Assembly: GCA_035637115.1 (NCBI GenBank)
Contig: DASPXV010000250.1
Span: 16,991 to 80,990 of the forward strand
Source of the DNA: JAICSD01 sp035637115
GTDB taxonomy: Bacteria; Acidobacteriota; Vicinamibacteria; Vicinamibacterales; 2-12-FULL-66-21
DNA: 64,000 bases
Reading direction: 5' to 3'
Positions 1-7,641 of the stretch are shown here, piece by piece (positions within the stretch are counted from its first letter, which is position 1; every line of letters starts with the position of its first letter). Both the position numbers and the translations under genes were made by a program. Under the pieces are notes generated by a model. The model did not search any database. It was not told where the DNA came from and saw nothing but the letters and a program-made list of their open reading frames with translations.

Positions 1-1
1 C

Positions 2-1153
2 ACGCCGGAGCCGGTCACGCGCTGGTGGAAGGCCAACGAGCAGTACCTGGTGAATCGCACGCCCGTCGCGGCGATTGGCGTGATCTGGACGCAGCGCAAC
101 ACGGACTTTTTCGGGCGTGATGCCGCCGCCGAACGTGTCGACGCCCCTTACACGGGATTCATGCACGCACTCGTCCGCGCGCGGATTCCCTACGTGCCCG
201 TTCACGGGGACGACATTGCACACACTGCGAACGTTCGCGTGCTGGTTCTTCCGAACGTCGGTGCGTTGTCTGATGCTCAGGCGTCGGCAATTCGCCAATT
301 CGTCCGCAACGGAGGATCGCTCGTCGCAACGGGGGACACCGGCTCGTACACCGAATGGGGCGATCCGCGGCCGGACTTTGCGCTGGCGGATCTGTTTGGA
401 TGCCACAGGATTGGTGCGGCGCCGAAGCTGACGTCAAGCCGCGGAGCTAACCGCGCTGCGAGCGAGCACACGTATCTCAGGCTGAGCCCGGAATGGCGCG
501 CCCGCGTCGACGGGCCGAAGGTTGGGAACGAGCCGGCGGCCACCGGCGTGAGGCACGAAGTGCTGCGCGGATTCGACGAGACGGACATCCTCCCCTTCGG
601 CGGGACGATCGCGCCGCTGCGCGTCGATGCTGAGGCAGCTGTCCCGCTCACGCTGGTGCCCGCATTTCCGACTTACCCGCCGGAGACGGCGTGGATGCGT
701 GAGCCCAGGAGCGGCATTCCCGGCCTCGTCGTGTCGCAGCGCGGCGCCTCGCGCATCGCGTACATGCCTGCCGACGTGGATCGCCGCTACGCACGCGACC
801 ACCTGCCGGATCACGCCGCGTTACTGGCAAACATCGTGCGGTGGGCCGCGGGTTCGGATGTGCCCTTGACCGTCGAGGGCCCGGGACTGATCGACTGCCA
901 CCTGTACGAACAACCCGGGCGCCTGATTCTTCACATGGTGAACCTGACCAGCGAAGCGACGTGGCGCGCGCCCCTCGACGAGCTGATCCCGGTCGGGCCG
1001 TTCAAGGTGAAGGTCCGAATCCGGGGGCGGGTCGCATCACCTGCACTTCGTCTCCTGGTATCGCAGCGCTCGGCGCGCGCGACCGTTGCCGATGATTACG
1101 CCGTGTTCAACGTCGACCGCATCACCGATCACGAAGTCATCGTGGTTGGTTGA
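2..1153 (+). CDS. C-terminal part of a large protein with a glycosidase-associated (beta-galactosidase middle domain-like) fold
   Basis: The frame is open from the first bases of the window, so the true start lies upstream and only about 383 residues are visible. The visible part opens with a TRWW stretch. A class-I amidotransferase-like alpha/beta segment follows (runs such as VLVLPNVGALSD and FVRNGGSLVATGDTG), a fold typical of the middle, trimerisation domain of GH42-like beta-galactosidases and related uncharacterised acidobacterial proteins. A C-terminal beta-rich segment includes LILHMVNLTSEATW, as in the C-terminal domains of such glycosidases. The catalytic barrel would be upstream and is not seen, so enzymatic activity is an inference from family resemblance only. 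The stop overlaps the TTG that opens the next frame, suggesting co-transcription with the acetyltransferase. Confidence 0.6.
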   Translation, partial: TPEPVTRWWKANEQYLVNRTPVAAIGVIWTQRNTDFFGRDAAAERVDAPYTGFMHALVRARIPYVPVHGDDIAHTANVRVLVLPNVGALSDAQASAIRQFVRNGGSLVATGDTGSYTEWGDPRPDFALADLFGCHRIGAAPKLTSSRGANRAASEHTYLRLSPEWRARVDGPKVGNEPAATGVRHEVLRGFDETDILPFGGTIAPLRVDAEAAVPLTLVPAFPTYPPETAWMREPRSGIPGLVVSQRGASRIAYMPADVDRRYARDHLPDHAALLANIVRWAAGSDVPLTVEGPGLIDCHLYEQPGRLILHMVNLTSEATWRAPLDELIPVGPFKVKVRIRGRVASPALRLLVSQRSARATVADDYAVFNVDRITDHEVIVVG

Positions 1154-1182
1154 AGCGCTTGCATCCGCGCCTTGTCAGTGGC

Positions 1183-1674
1183 ATGGTCCTCGTCATGGTC
1201 ATCCGGCGCGCGGAGGCCGAAGACGCCGACGCGCTGTCAGACCTCGCACACCGCGCCAAGGCGCACTGGGGATATCCCGCCAGCTGGATGCGCGAGTGGG
1301 ACGCGCAGCTGACGATCATTCCCGGATATCTCGAGATGCACGACGTGTGGGTGGCGGAAGAAGCGGGCGCGATTGTCGGTATGTGCGCGCTTGAAGATCG
1401 GCGCGATCGCTGGCACCTCGAGCACGTCTGGGTCGAACCTGCGATGCACGGCCGCGGCGTCGGTCGCGCGCTCGTGATGCACGCGCTCGATGAGGCCCAC
1501 AGGCGGCACGAAGGAGTGGTGGAACTGCTGGCGGATCCGTTCGCCAGCGGGTTTTACGAGAGACTGGGCGCGCGCTGGGCGGGAGACGTCCCGGCGCCCA
1601 TGCCCGGTGCGCGAGATCGCACGCTTCCGAAGTACCAGTTCGCGCGGGACCGAACTACTTCAGGATCCCCTTGA
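1183..1674 (+). CDS. GNAT family N-acetyltransferase
   Basis: This is a GCN5-related acetyltransferase that would move an acetyl group from acetyl-CoA to an unknown amine. The acetyl-CoA pyrophosphate-binding motif A is clear as HLEHVWVEPAMHGRGVGRAL (R/Q-x-x-G-x-G/A type), preceded by the beta strands VWVAEEAGAIVGMCAL. The C-terminal part has the usual GFYERLGAR signature of motif B. The frame opens at a TTG at 1150 that overlaps the upstream stop. The ATG at 1183 (or 1195) is preferred because homologous GNATs begin close to the IRRAEAEDADAL strand. The last 20 bp run antisense to the convergent YCII-domain gene. Substrate cannot be deduced. Confidence 0.85.
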   Translation: MVLVMVIRRAEAEDADALSDLAHRAKAHWGYPASWMREWDAQLTIIPGYLEMHDVWVAEEAGAIVGMCALEDRRDRWHLEHVWVEPAMHGRGVGRALVMHALDEAHRRHEGVVELLADPFASGFYERLGARWAGDVPAPMPGARDRTLPKYQFARDRTTSGSP

Positions 1675-2362
1675 GCGTCATCCAGGGATAGGCCTCGAGC
1701 ACGAGGCGCCCGGCCTTCACCGCCGGATCGTCCGCGGCAAGCGCCTTCGCTTCCGCGACATCCTTCACTCTGTACACGACGACGCCGCGTGCCGCACCGC
1801 TGTCCATGAAGGGACCTGCCATCACCAGCTTCCCCTGCTTGTTCAAGGATGACATGTAGGCGAGGTGCCCCTTCTGGATCTCCTGCGCCGTCGCGCTGTC
1901 CTGCGAGGTGTTCGGACCGCGCATGAGGAAGCCGAAGATCAATGGCTCCAGATTGCCGGCGTTCGTGACGTCGTCGCCGACGGGAGGCTGGAACCAGCCT
2001 TTCGGTCCCATCCACGGACGCACTTCAACAGTCATGATGCCGGCCTTGACGAACGGGTCGGCGGCGAAGTGCGCCTTCGCTGCATCCGCGGAAGATACGT
2101 CGAGAACCGCGATGCCCTCCAGGCCATCCGGGTTCTCGGCGCGGATGGGCCCATAAACGAGGTTGATGCGCTTCCTATTCAGTTCCGCGAGATTCGCGAG
2201 ATGCTCGTCCTGCATCTTCTTCTGATCGGCGGGAGCCGATGGCGGAGGCGTGGGTCCCTTCTTCAGGAACACCATCTGGTACGTCGTCATCTCTTGCGGT
2301 GTATCCTGCGTGCCGGCGGGGACGGCCAGCACCGTAGCGGCGAGTAACAGCGAGAACATCAT
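1655..2362 (-). CDS. Secreted protein with two tandem YCII-related domains
   Basis: The 235-residue product begins with a Sec-type signal peptide (MMFSLLLAATVLAVPAGT). It then contains two YciI-like ferredoxin-fold repeats. The first (about residues 25-115) has KKMQDEHLANLAELNRKRINLVYGPI and DVSSADAAKAHFAADPFVKAG. The second (about 130-235) has IQKGHLAYMSSLNKQGKLVMAGPF and DVAEAKALAADDPAVKAGRL. Both end in a conserved V/L-E-x-x-PWM motif. YCII proteins are small putative enzymes of unclear function, and a secreted tandem form is unusual. The ATG is preceded at 7 nt by TAAGCT, fitting a leaderless start. The gene is divergent from the 2361 gene with their start codons overlapping by two bases. 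Confidence 0.8.
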   Translation of the reverse strand: MMFSLLLAATVLAVPAGTQDTPQEMTTYQMVFLKKGPTPPPSAPADQKKMQDEHLANLAELNRKRINLVYGPIRAENPDGLEGIAVLDVSSADAAKAHFAADPFVKAGIMTVEVRPWMGPKGWFQPPVGDDVTNAGNLEPLIFGFLMRGPNTSQDSATAQEIQKGHLAYMSSLNKQGKLVMAGPFMDSGAARGVVVYRVKDVAEAKALAADDPAVKAGRLVLEAYPWMTLKGILK

Positions 2363-2723
2363 GCTGATGAGCTTAGCACTGATCTTTTTGCAGCAGCCGG
2401 CCCGCGTAGTAACCGGCCGGGCGCCGGAGACGAGACCGATCTATCGCGAACTGAAGCCGGGCGAGCAGCGCATCGAAGCGCTCCTGCGGCGCATCGACTG
2501 TCCCGGCGGACGCCCCGTCACGTTCAATCTGCAGGTCAATGGAAAGCCGGTGCGTTACACGGCACCGACGCTGACTTCCGTCGACTACATCGCGCACAAT
2601 CCAAACTTCCGCGGACCTGTGTCGTGCGGCGGGAAGACGCCGCCGGATCGTGTGTATCTCACGTGGAAGAACGTCGGCGGCGTCGATCGCGTGATCGCGA
2701 TCGAGTTCCTGCCGCCGAAGTAG
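2361..2723 (+). CDS. Small exported protein of unknown function
   Basis: The product is about 120 residues. The frame runs open from 2250, but the ATG at 2361 (or 2367) starts a hydrophobic leader (MLMSLALIFLQQPARVV) that looks like a short Sec signal, so that start is preferred. The mature part contains RELKPGEQRIEALLRRIDCPGGRPVTFNLQVNGKPVRYTAP and a second Cys in RGPVSCGGKTPPDRVYLTW. The two cysteines could form a disulfide. The fold looks small and beta-rich, and I do not recognise the family. Its start codon overlaps the start codon of the divergent YCII gene, so the two 5' ends share the same DNA. Confidence 0.6.
   Translation: MLMSLALIFLQQPARVVTGRAPETRPIYRELKPGEQRIEALLRRIDCPGGRPVTFNLQVNGKPVRYTAPTLTSVDYIAHNPNFRGPVSCGGKTPPDRVYLTWKNVGGVDRVIAIEFLPPK
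2370..2375 (-). promoter_or_regulatory. Probable -10 box (TAAGCT) of the YCII gene, leaderless spacing
   Basis: On the minus strand TAAGCT ends 7 nt before the ATG at 2362. This is the TANNNT form and spacing expected when transcription starts at the A of the start codon. It lies inside the first codons of the divergent 2361 gene. No Shine-Dalgarno site is present. Confidence 0.45.
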
Positions 2724-2725
2724 CG

Positions 2726-3913
2726 TCAGTTGGCAGCGCGTTCGGGCGGTGGTGCGGACGCGTGGAAGTCCTGGTAGAAACGCGTCACGTACGACGAGAG
2801 TAAATCGCCGACGCGCTCCCCGGATTCCGCAGCCACGATCAACCCGGCGTGGTGCCGCTTGCGGATGCGTGTGACGATCTCCGCATCGTTGTACGCGCTC
2901 ATGTCGGGCTGTTCCTGCCGCGCCAGCGAGAGCACGATCCCCGCATGGCGGCCCCGCGATCGCGGTGGCGTGTAGGTCCCGTGCTCACCGGCAATCTCGA
3001 TCTTCGCCCACTCTCGCCAGAGGTTCACGCCCGTTGCCGCTTCGACGACATCGACGATGTACGCGCCGCCGACGCGTGCCGACGTCTCGAGAAAGTAAAG
3101 GTTGCCGTCGTTCGCGCGGATGAACTCAGTGTGCGAGACGCCGCGCGCGAGGCCGAACGACTCGAGCACCCGTGCGTTGATCTCCTTCAGCGCGACCGCG
3201 ACATCATCGGTGTCCGGCAGCGTGCGTGTGACGAAAATGCCTCCCTCATGCGCGACCGCCATCGGCGGCGTGCCGTAGCGGCTTGCGGCGGCGAATACCA
3301 CCCGTTTGCCAAAGACAAGCGAGTCCACGTGATAGACGTCACCGGGCACGAACTGCTCGAGCACGTAATCGGGACGCCCGTCGCCGAGCGCATCGAGGAT
3401 CCGCCAGAGCTCATCGCTGGATCCGATCTTTTTGATTCCGATGGCCGCCGCCTGTGATCGCGGCTTCAGCACCCACGGTGGCGTGACTCTCGACGTCCAT
3501 TCATTGATCGCGTCGTGATTCACGGGGTGCACGAAGTCCGGACAGGCGATGCCCGCCGCGCGCGCGCGTGCGCGCATGGCGAGCTTGTCGCGAAACGCCC
3601 GCCCGGTCGTTTCCCCCATGCCGGGCACGTGCAGGTACTCGCGCAGCATCGCCGCCGTCTCGACGTCGAAATCGTCGAGCGCGACGATGCGATCGAGCCG
3701 CTCCGTGCGCGCGAGGTACGCGGCCCCCTTGCGGATGTCGTCGTGCGGCATGTCGCGCCGGACGTAGTAGAAAGCATCGATCGCATCGCGCGGCCAGTCG
3801 GAATCGCGCAGCGTCTCGTCCGTCAGCAGCAGCACGCGGCACCCGTGCCGCTTGCACTCCCGCAGGAATTCGTCACCCTTCCTGTACGTGGCGATGCACA
3901 GCAGCGTGGTCAC
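2726..3913 (-). CDS. ATP-grasp domain carboxylate-amine ligase-like protein
   Basis: This 395-residue protein has an N-terminal Rossmann-like pre-ATP-grasp domain (MTTLLCIATYRKGDEFLRECKRHGC). A central ATP-grasp module follows: FRDKLAMRARARAAGIACPD, PPWVLKPRSQAAAIGIKKI for the ATP-binding lysine strand, YVLEQFVPGDVYHVDSLV, and the metal-binding strand GNLYFLETSARVGGAYIVDVVEAATG with the E-x-S-x-R pattern. Enzymes of this class join a carboxylate, activated as acyl phosphate, to an amine or other nucleophile. The substrates here are unknown and no pathway partner is adjacent. The start is a GTG at 3913, placed 7 nt after a TAAGGT box. The alternative, a biotin carboxylase-like enzyme, is unlikely because the neighbouring domains are absent. 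Confidence 0.8.
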   Translation of the reverse strand: MTTLLCIATYRKGDEFLRECKRHGCRVLLLTDETLRDSDWPRDAIDAFYYVRRDMPHDDIRKGAAYLARTERLDRIVALDDFDVETAAMLREYLHVPGMGETTGRAFRDKLAMRARARAAGIACPDFVHPVNHDAINEWTSRVTPPWVLKPRSQAAAIGIKKIGSSDELWRILDALGDGRPDYVLEQFVPGDVYHVDSLVFGKRVVFAAASRYGTPPMAVAHEGGIFVTRTLPDTDDVAVALKEINARVLESFGLARGVSHTEFIRANDGNLYFLETSARVGGAYIVDVVEAATGVNLWREWAKIEIAGEHGTYTPPRSRGRHAGIVLSLARQEQPDMSAYNDAEIVTRIRKRHHAGLIVAAESGERVGDLLSSYVTRFYQDFHASAPPPERAAN

Positions 3914-3920
3914 TTTCCGA

Positions 3921-3926
3921 ACCTTA
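3921..3926 (-). promoter_or_regulatory. Probable -10 box (TAAGGT) of the ATP-grasp gene, leaderless spacing
   Basis: TAAGGT on the minus strand ends 7 nt before the GTG start at 3913, with no Shine-Dalgarno site. It follows the same pattern as several other genes in this window. Confidence 0.45.
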
Positions 3927-3940
3927 GCAGAACTGCAGAA

Positions 3941-4693
3941 TTACGTGAGCGTTTCGGGCGCCCAGCAGACCATGTCCTGTCTTTTGGCGAAATGGAGGAG
4001 CGGCGCCAGGGCGGGCAGACGGATGCTCGCAGCATCCGCCATCCTGTTGGACGAGATCTGCGCGGTGGCGGATTCGAGCCTCCATCGCGGATGGTGGATA
4101 TCCAGCCGGTAGGCGACGTGACGGTGATTGACGGCGTACAAGCAGTAGCGCTCGGTCAGAAAGTATTCGAGGGTTCCCTCGACGGGCGATTGGCACTCGC
4201 CGAGTCCGCGGTAGATCCCGGTGAACTCGGGATACGGCTCCGACGATCGGCGGCTCTGATAGTGCACCTCGCCGTCGCGGATCGTGACCGTCATCTCCGC
4301 CGTGAAGTACGGCAGGTTGAGCAGCGTGCGCGCCGCACCCACCGCCACTGAACTCGCCGCGTCGAGACTGAAGAAGTACACGCCAGCCTTCCCTCCAACG
4401 CGCACGTACGTACGCACGTTGAGTTCGGGGAACGCGGACACCCACGGCAGCGCCGGTACAAAACGCGGCGCAACGTTGGTCATGTGGAAGGGGACGACGC
4501 CGACCCATGCCTGCCGGTCGAAGAGATCCAGCTCGAACGACTTTGGCAGGAGCGCGCGCAGCGCGGCGGCGTCAACGGGCCAGTGTGCGAACAGCAGGTC
4601 GTTCCATGTCTGCGACATGATCCACGGCCCGTTCGGCATGGGCCACGGGCGATGGGCCGTTCGTTCGAAAATCGACCGATCGAAGTCGTCCAT
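3941..4693 (-). CDS. DUF2071 (YqjF-like) family protein
   Basis: The 250-residue product matches the DUF2071/YqjF acetoacetate-decarboxylase-like fold. It has the opening PWIMSQTWNDLLFAHWPVD and LRALLPKSFELDLFDRQAWVGVVPFHM, the central PELNVRTYVR and KAGVYFFSLDAASSVAVGAAR, and the late FLTERYCLYAV. The frame stays open upstream to 4951, but residues before MDDFDRSIFERT look like an antisense shadow of the neighbouring small gene, so the ATG at 4693 is chosen. The biochemical role of this family is not established. The gene is divergent from the tiny lipoprotein gene at 4767, with 73 bp between start codons. Confidence 0.85.
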   Translation of the reverse strand: MDDFDRSIFERTAHRPWPMPNGPWIMSQTWNDLLFAHWPVDAAALRALLPKSFELDLFDRQAWVGVVPFHMTNVAPRFVPALPWVSAFPELNVRTYVRVGGKAGVYFFSLDAASSVAVGAARTLLNLPYFTAEMTVTIRDGEVHYQSRRSSEPYPEFTGIYRGLGECQSPVEGTLEYFLTERYCLYAVNHRHVAYRLDIHHPRWRLESATAQISSNRMADAASIRLPALAPLLHFAKRQDMVCWAPETLT

Positions 4694-4766
4694 CACCTTG
4701 CCCACACGCAAAGCGCAGGCCGTTCGGCACGACTCGTGAAGGGCGAAACGGTGTAATGGAGGTCTA

Positions 4767-4928
4767 ATGTTGAGTTTATTCGCGCGCCTCATGCTCGTCG
4801 CCTTGCTCGCACTCACGGCGGCGGGATGCGCCGCGGTCGCGGGCATCTTCAAGGCCGGTTTCTGGGTCGGGATCATCATCGCCGCGATCGTCATCGTCGG
4901 CATTTTCGCGCTGCTCGGCCGGCGCTGA
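4767..4928 (+). CDS. Tiny lipoprotein with one membrane segment
   Basis: This 53-residue ORF has a strong ribosome site (GGAGG at 4758-4762, 4 nt before ATG). The N-terminal half is a signal peptide ending in a lipobox (LTAAGC, Cys about residue 21). An IFKAG motif follows, then a single strongly hydrophobic helix (WVGIIIAAIVIVGIFALLG) ending in RR. I recall the same layout, Cys then IFKAG then a glycine-rich helix, in a widespread family of roughly 50-residue proteins that databases sometimes label phosphatidate cytidylyltransferase, a name the size cannot support. It is predicted to be anchored in the envelope. Function is unknown. Confidence 0.75.
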   Translation: MLSLFARLMLVALLALTAAGCAAVAGIFKAGFWVGIIIAAIVIVGIFALLGRR

Positions 4929-5035
4929 CGGGCGTCGCCGGCAAGATCCATTCGAATACAACCCAGGGACGAAAGATGGGGCGCTTGTCGAAGCGCGCTA
5001 CGACAAGGGCCGGTGCAGCTCCCGCCGCCACGCGG

Positions 5036-5041
5036 TAGACT
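5036..5041 (+). promoter_or_regulatory. Probable -10 box (TAGACT) of the TPR-VWA-MoxR operon
   Basis: TAGACT ends 8 nt before the ATG at 5050. There is no Shine-Dalgarno site in the gap (CTCTATAG). This is the likely promoter of the six-gene operon and implies a leaderless transcript. Confidence 0.45.
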
Positions 5042-5049
5042 CTCTATAG

Positions 5050-5622
5050 ATGAGAGCGGCTGGCAGTACGATCGTTGTCATCCTGCTGGCGGCGGGACTC
5101 ACATTGATCGGTTACGCCTGGTGGTCTGCCTCGCTGCGCGAGGCGGACACCGCGCTCACCGAAGGACGCCTCGAGCAGGCCATTGCCGGTTACCAGACCG
5201 CGGAGTCCCACTTCGACGCGGTCCCCGTGGTGAAGCAACTCGCCGCCGTGGAATACCAGCGCGCGGTCAACGATCATCTGTGGGCGCTGTATCGCCTGAA
5301 ACGCTACGACGAAGTCATCGACATCGCGCAGAAAGCGCCGGCGGAAGCGTCGCCGCATTTCTGGTCGGGATGCGCGTTCTTCCAGAAGGCCAACGTCGAA
5401 GAGAAACCCGAGGCACGTCTCGGGTGGCTGAGCCGCGCCGAAGAAGAATTCCGCAAGGCCGTCGAGGAGTTCCCCGATGACTGGGACACGAAGTACAACT
5501 TCGAGCTGACGACGCGCCTGTCGGCGGAGCTTCGCAAGCAGCCCAATACACCACCGAAGCAGTTGATGCAGCTGCTGCGGCCACCCACGCCGGGCGCCAA
5601 GACCCCGCGGCGCACCGGGTAG
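5050..5622 (+). CDS. Membrane-anchored TPR-like protein of the MoxR/VWA operon
   Basis: The 190-residue product has an N-terminal membrane anchor (about residues 7-27). Helical repeats of tetratricopeptide type follow: LREADTALTEGRLEQAIAGYQTAESHF, then VNDHLWALYRLKRYDEVIDIAQKAP, then LSRAEEEFRKAVEEFPDDWDTKYNFEL. The last repeat, with its NFEL tail, resembles TPR subunits (BatC-like) of the Bacteroides aerotolerance and related MoxR/VWA operons. It probably acts as a scaffold for the VWA partners at the membrane. It opens the operon, and its stop is followed one base later by the GTG of the first VWA gene. Confidence 0.75.
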   Translation: MRAAGSTIVVILLAAGLTLIGYAWWSASLREADTALTEGRLEQAIAGYQTAESHFDAVPVVKQLAAVEYQRAVNDHLWALYRLKRYDEVIDIAQKAPAEASPHFWSGCAFFQKANVEEKPEARLGWLSRAEEEFRKAVEEFPDDWDTKYNFELTTRLSAELRKQPNTPPKQLMQLLRPPTPGAKTPRRTG

Positions 5623-5623
5623 C

Positions 5624-6613
5624 GTGCGGTTTCTCCGACCGGAGTTCGCGCCGTGGTGGCAGATCCTGCCGGTGCTGCTGGCGGCGTGCACCATCCGCTT
5701 TCTCTACGTCCGCCGTCAGCGCCGGCTGACGCCGGTGGCAGCACGCTTTCGCCCGCTGTCACGGCACTCGACGTGGATCCGTGAAGTCTCGATCCTGGCG
5801 CTGACGGCCATCGCGGCCGGTTCTCTCGTGTTTGCGCTGACGCGTCCGCAGGCACAGCTCACGACGCGGATCCCCCAGTACGAACGCGAGGATCTCGTGA
5901 TCATGCTGGATCGGTCCGCGTCGATGCGCGCGCACGACGTGGCGCCGTCGCGGTTCTCGCGCGCGACGCAGGAGATCCGGACGTTCCTGAAGAACAAGCC
6001 GGAGAACATCGATCGTGTCGGCCTGGTCGGCTTCGCCGGAAGCTCGCTGATCCTCTCGTACCTGACTCACGATCTCGATACCGTCGCCTTCTACCTGGAT
6101 TGGATCGAGAGCGATCCGCAGAACCTGATGGGCACGAACATCGGCGCGGCGCTCAAGAACGCGCTCGAAGTCGCCAGGAAGGACGACCGCCGCACGCGGA
6201 AGATCTTCGTCCTCCTTTCGGATGGCGAAGACTACGGCGGCGAAGTGAACCGGCAGCTCGTGGCGTATCGCCAGCAAGGCCACCACGTCAACAGCATCGG
6301 GATCGGATCCGACGACGAGGTCCCGGTGCCCGAGCTGCTGCCGGATGGACGCGAAGTGCCGCTGCGCGACGAAAACGGGCGCATCGTCCGCACGCACTTC
6401 GAAGAGACCATGCTGCGCGACCTGGCAAGCAGCACCGGAGGGCGCTACTTGAGATCCCGTACGGGCGGCGACCTGACGAAGGCGCTGCAGGATATCGAAG
6501 CCGGGGAGCGGAAGCTCGTCGGCTACCGCACGACAACCGAGTACCGCGATCTGTACCCGGCCGCGCTGATCGCCGCCGCGGCGGCGATCGCCGGCTTGTG
6601 GCTTTTCATATGA
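5624..6613 (+). CDS. VWA-domain membrane protein, BatA/BatB-like
   Basis: This 329-residue protein has N-terminal membrane segments (about residues 13-30 and 55-73), a von Willebrand A domain (about 90-300) and a C-terminal membrane helix (AALIAAAAAIAGLWLFI). The MIDAS metal site is intact: D96-x-S98-x-S100 in MLDRSASMR, a threonine in NLMGTNIGAALKNAL, and VLLSDGEDYGG for the distal aspartate. Such proteins bind a divalent ion and dock partners selected by MoxR ATPases. The start is GTG at 5624. The stop overlaps the MoxR start (ATGA). The opening MRFLRPEFAPWW is shared in form with the second VWA gene (MRFLYPEYGWW), suggesting paralogues within the operon. Confidence 0.88.
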   Translation: MRFLRPEFAPWWQILPVLLAACTIRFLYVRRQRRLTPVAARFRPLSRHSTWIREVSILALTAIAAGSLVFALTRPQAQLTTRIPQYEREDLVIMLDRSASMRAHDVAPSRFSRATQEIRTFLKNKPENIDRVGLVGFAGSSLILSYLTHDLDTVAFYLDWIESDPQNLMGTNIGAALKNALEVARKDDRRTRKIFVLLSDGEDYGGEVNRQLVAYRQQGHHVNSIGIGSDDEVPVPELLPDGREVPLRDENGRIVRTHFEETMLRDLASSTGGRYLRSRTGGDLTKALQDIEAGERKLVGYRTTTEYRDLYPAALIAAAAAIAGLWLFI

Positions 6614-7641
6614 CCGAACGCATCACCGAGCAGGGGGCGCTGAACGCGCAGGCGGCGGGAGAAATCGTCACCGGCCTCGAACACGAGATCGGCAAGGTCA
6701 TCGTCGGGCAGCACACCTTGATCCGCCGGATGCTGACCGCCTTGTTCGCTGCCATTCCGTTCGCGGTGTTGCAGGGGCGCGCGCGCTCGGGGTGCGGGCA
6801 TCTACTGCTCGAAGGCGTGCCCGGGGTCGCGAAAACATTGACGGCGACGACGATCGCAAAGGCGATCTCGGCGAAATTCCAGCGCGTCCAGCTGACCCCC
6901 GACCTGCTGCCGGCGGACATCATCGGCACGCGCATCTACGACGCGAAATCGGCGACGTTCCGCATCGAGCAGGGTCCCGTCTTCACGAACATCCTGCTGG
7001 CGGACGAAATCAACCGCGCCACTCCCAAGACACAGAGCGCGCTGCTCGAGGCGATGCAGGAGCGGCAGGTCACGCTCGCCGACACGACGTTCCCGCTCGA
7101 CGATCCCTTCTGGGTGCTCGCGACGCAGAACCCGGTCGAACAGGAAGGGGTCTACACACTGCCGGAAGCGCAGCTCGATCGCTTCTCCATGATGCTGCGC
7201 GTGGGCTATCCGAGCCAGGGCGAAGAAGTGGAAATGCTCCAGATGCGGATGAACCAGACCATCATCGATCGCCGCGTGTCTCCCGCAGACGTGACGATCC
7301 TGCGCGACTTCATCGTCGACTCCATCTACATCGACACCAAGATCCTCGAGTACATCGTTCGCCTCGGCCGCGCAACGCGCGATCCGGGAAGCGTCGGCCG
7401 GCCCGACCTGAAGGAACTGCTGCTGCTCGGGATTTCGCCGCGATCGTATCAGCACCTGCTGGCGCTGAGCCGCGTGAACGCCTTCATGCACGGACGGACG
7501 TACGCCATGCCGGAGGACGTGAAGGAAGTTTTCTGTGACGCCGCCCGGCACCGCATCGCGCGCACGGTCCGCGCCCAGGCGGAAAATGTCGACGCGGATG
7601 CCATCCTCGACGAGCTCTTACGGGCGGTGCCGATCCCATGA
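6610..7641 (+). CDS. MoxR-family AAA+ ATPase
   Basis: This 343-residue AAA+ ATPase has a MoxR-type Walker A (GVPGVAKT, residues 69-76), Walker B with DE at 132-133 (ILLADEINRATPKTQSALLEAMQE), sensor 1 (WVLATQNPVEQEGVYTLPEAQLDRF) and a helical lid that carries RPDLKELLLLGISPRSYQHLL. MoxR proteins act as chaperones that remodel VWA-containing partners. Genes for such partners flank this one on both sides. The frame extends upstream to 6100, but the real start is the ATG at 6610, which overlaps the stop of the VWA gene. It overlaps the DUF58 gene by 4 bp, so translational coupling is likely. Confidence 0.93.
   Translation: MTERITEQGALNAQAAGEIVTGLEHEIGKVIVGQHTLIRRMLTALFAAIPFAVLQGRARSGCGHLLLEGVPGVAKTLTATTIAKAISAKFQRVQLTPDLLPADIIGTRIYDAKSATFRIEQGPVFTNILLADEINRATPKTQSALLEAMQERQVTLADTTFPLDDPFWVLATQNPVEQEGVYTLPEAQLDRFSMMLRVGYPSQGEEVEMLQMRMNQTIIDRRVSPADVTILRDFIVDSIYIDTKILEYIVRLGRATRDPGSVGRPDLKELLLLGISPRSYQHLLALSRVNAFMHGRTYAMPEDVKEVFCDAARHRIARTVRAQAENVDADAILDELLRAVPIP

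Noticed and set aside
2726..3913. Biotin carboxylase or D-alanine ligase assignment for the ATP-grasp gene
   Set aside because: Only the general ATP-grasp motifs are visible; family-specific substrate motifs and partner genes are absent.
4694..4951. N-terminal extension of the DUF2071 protein to 336 residues
   Set aside because: The extra residues are antisense to the small lipoprotein gene with its strong ribosome site, and family members begin near 4693.
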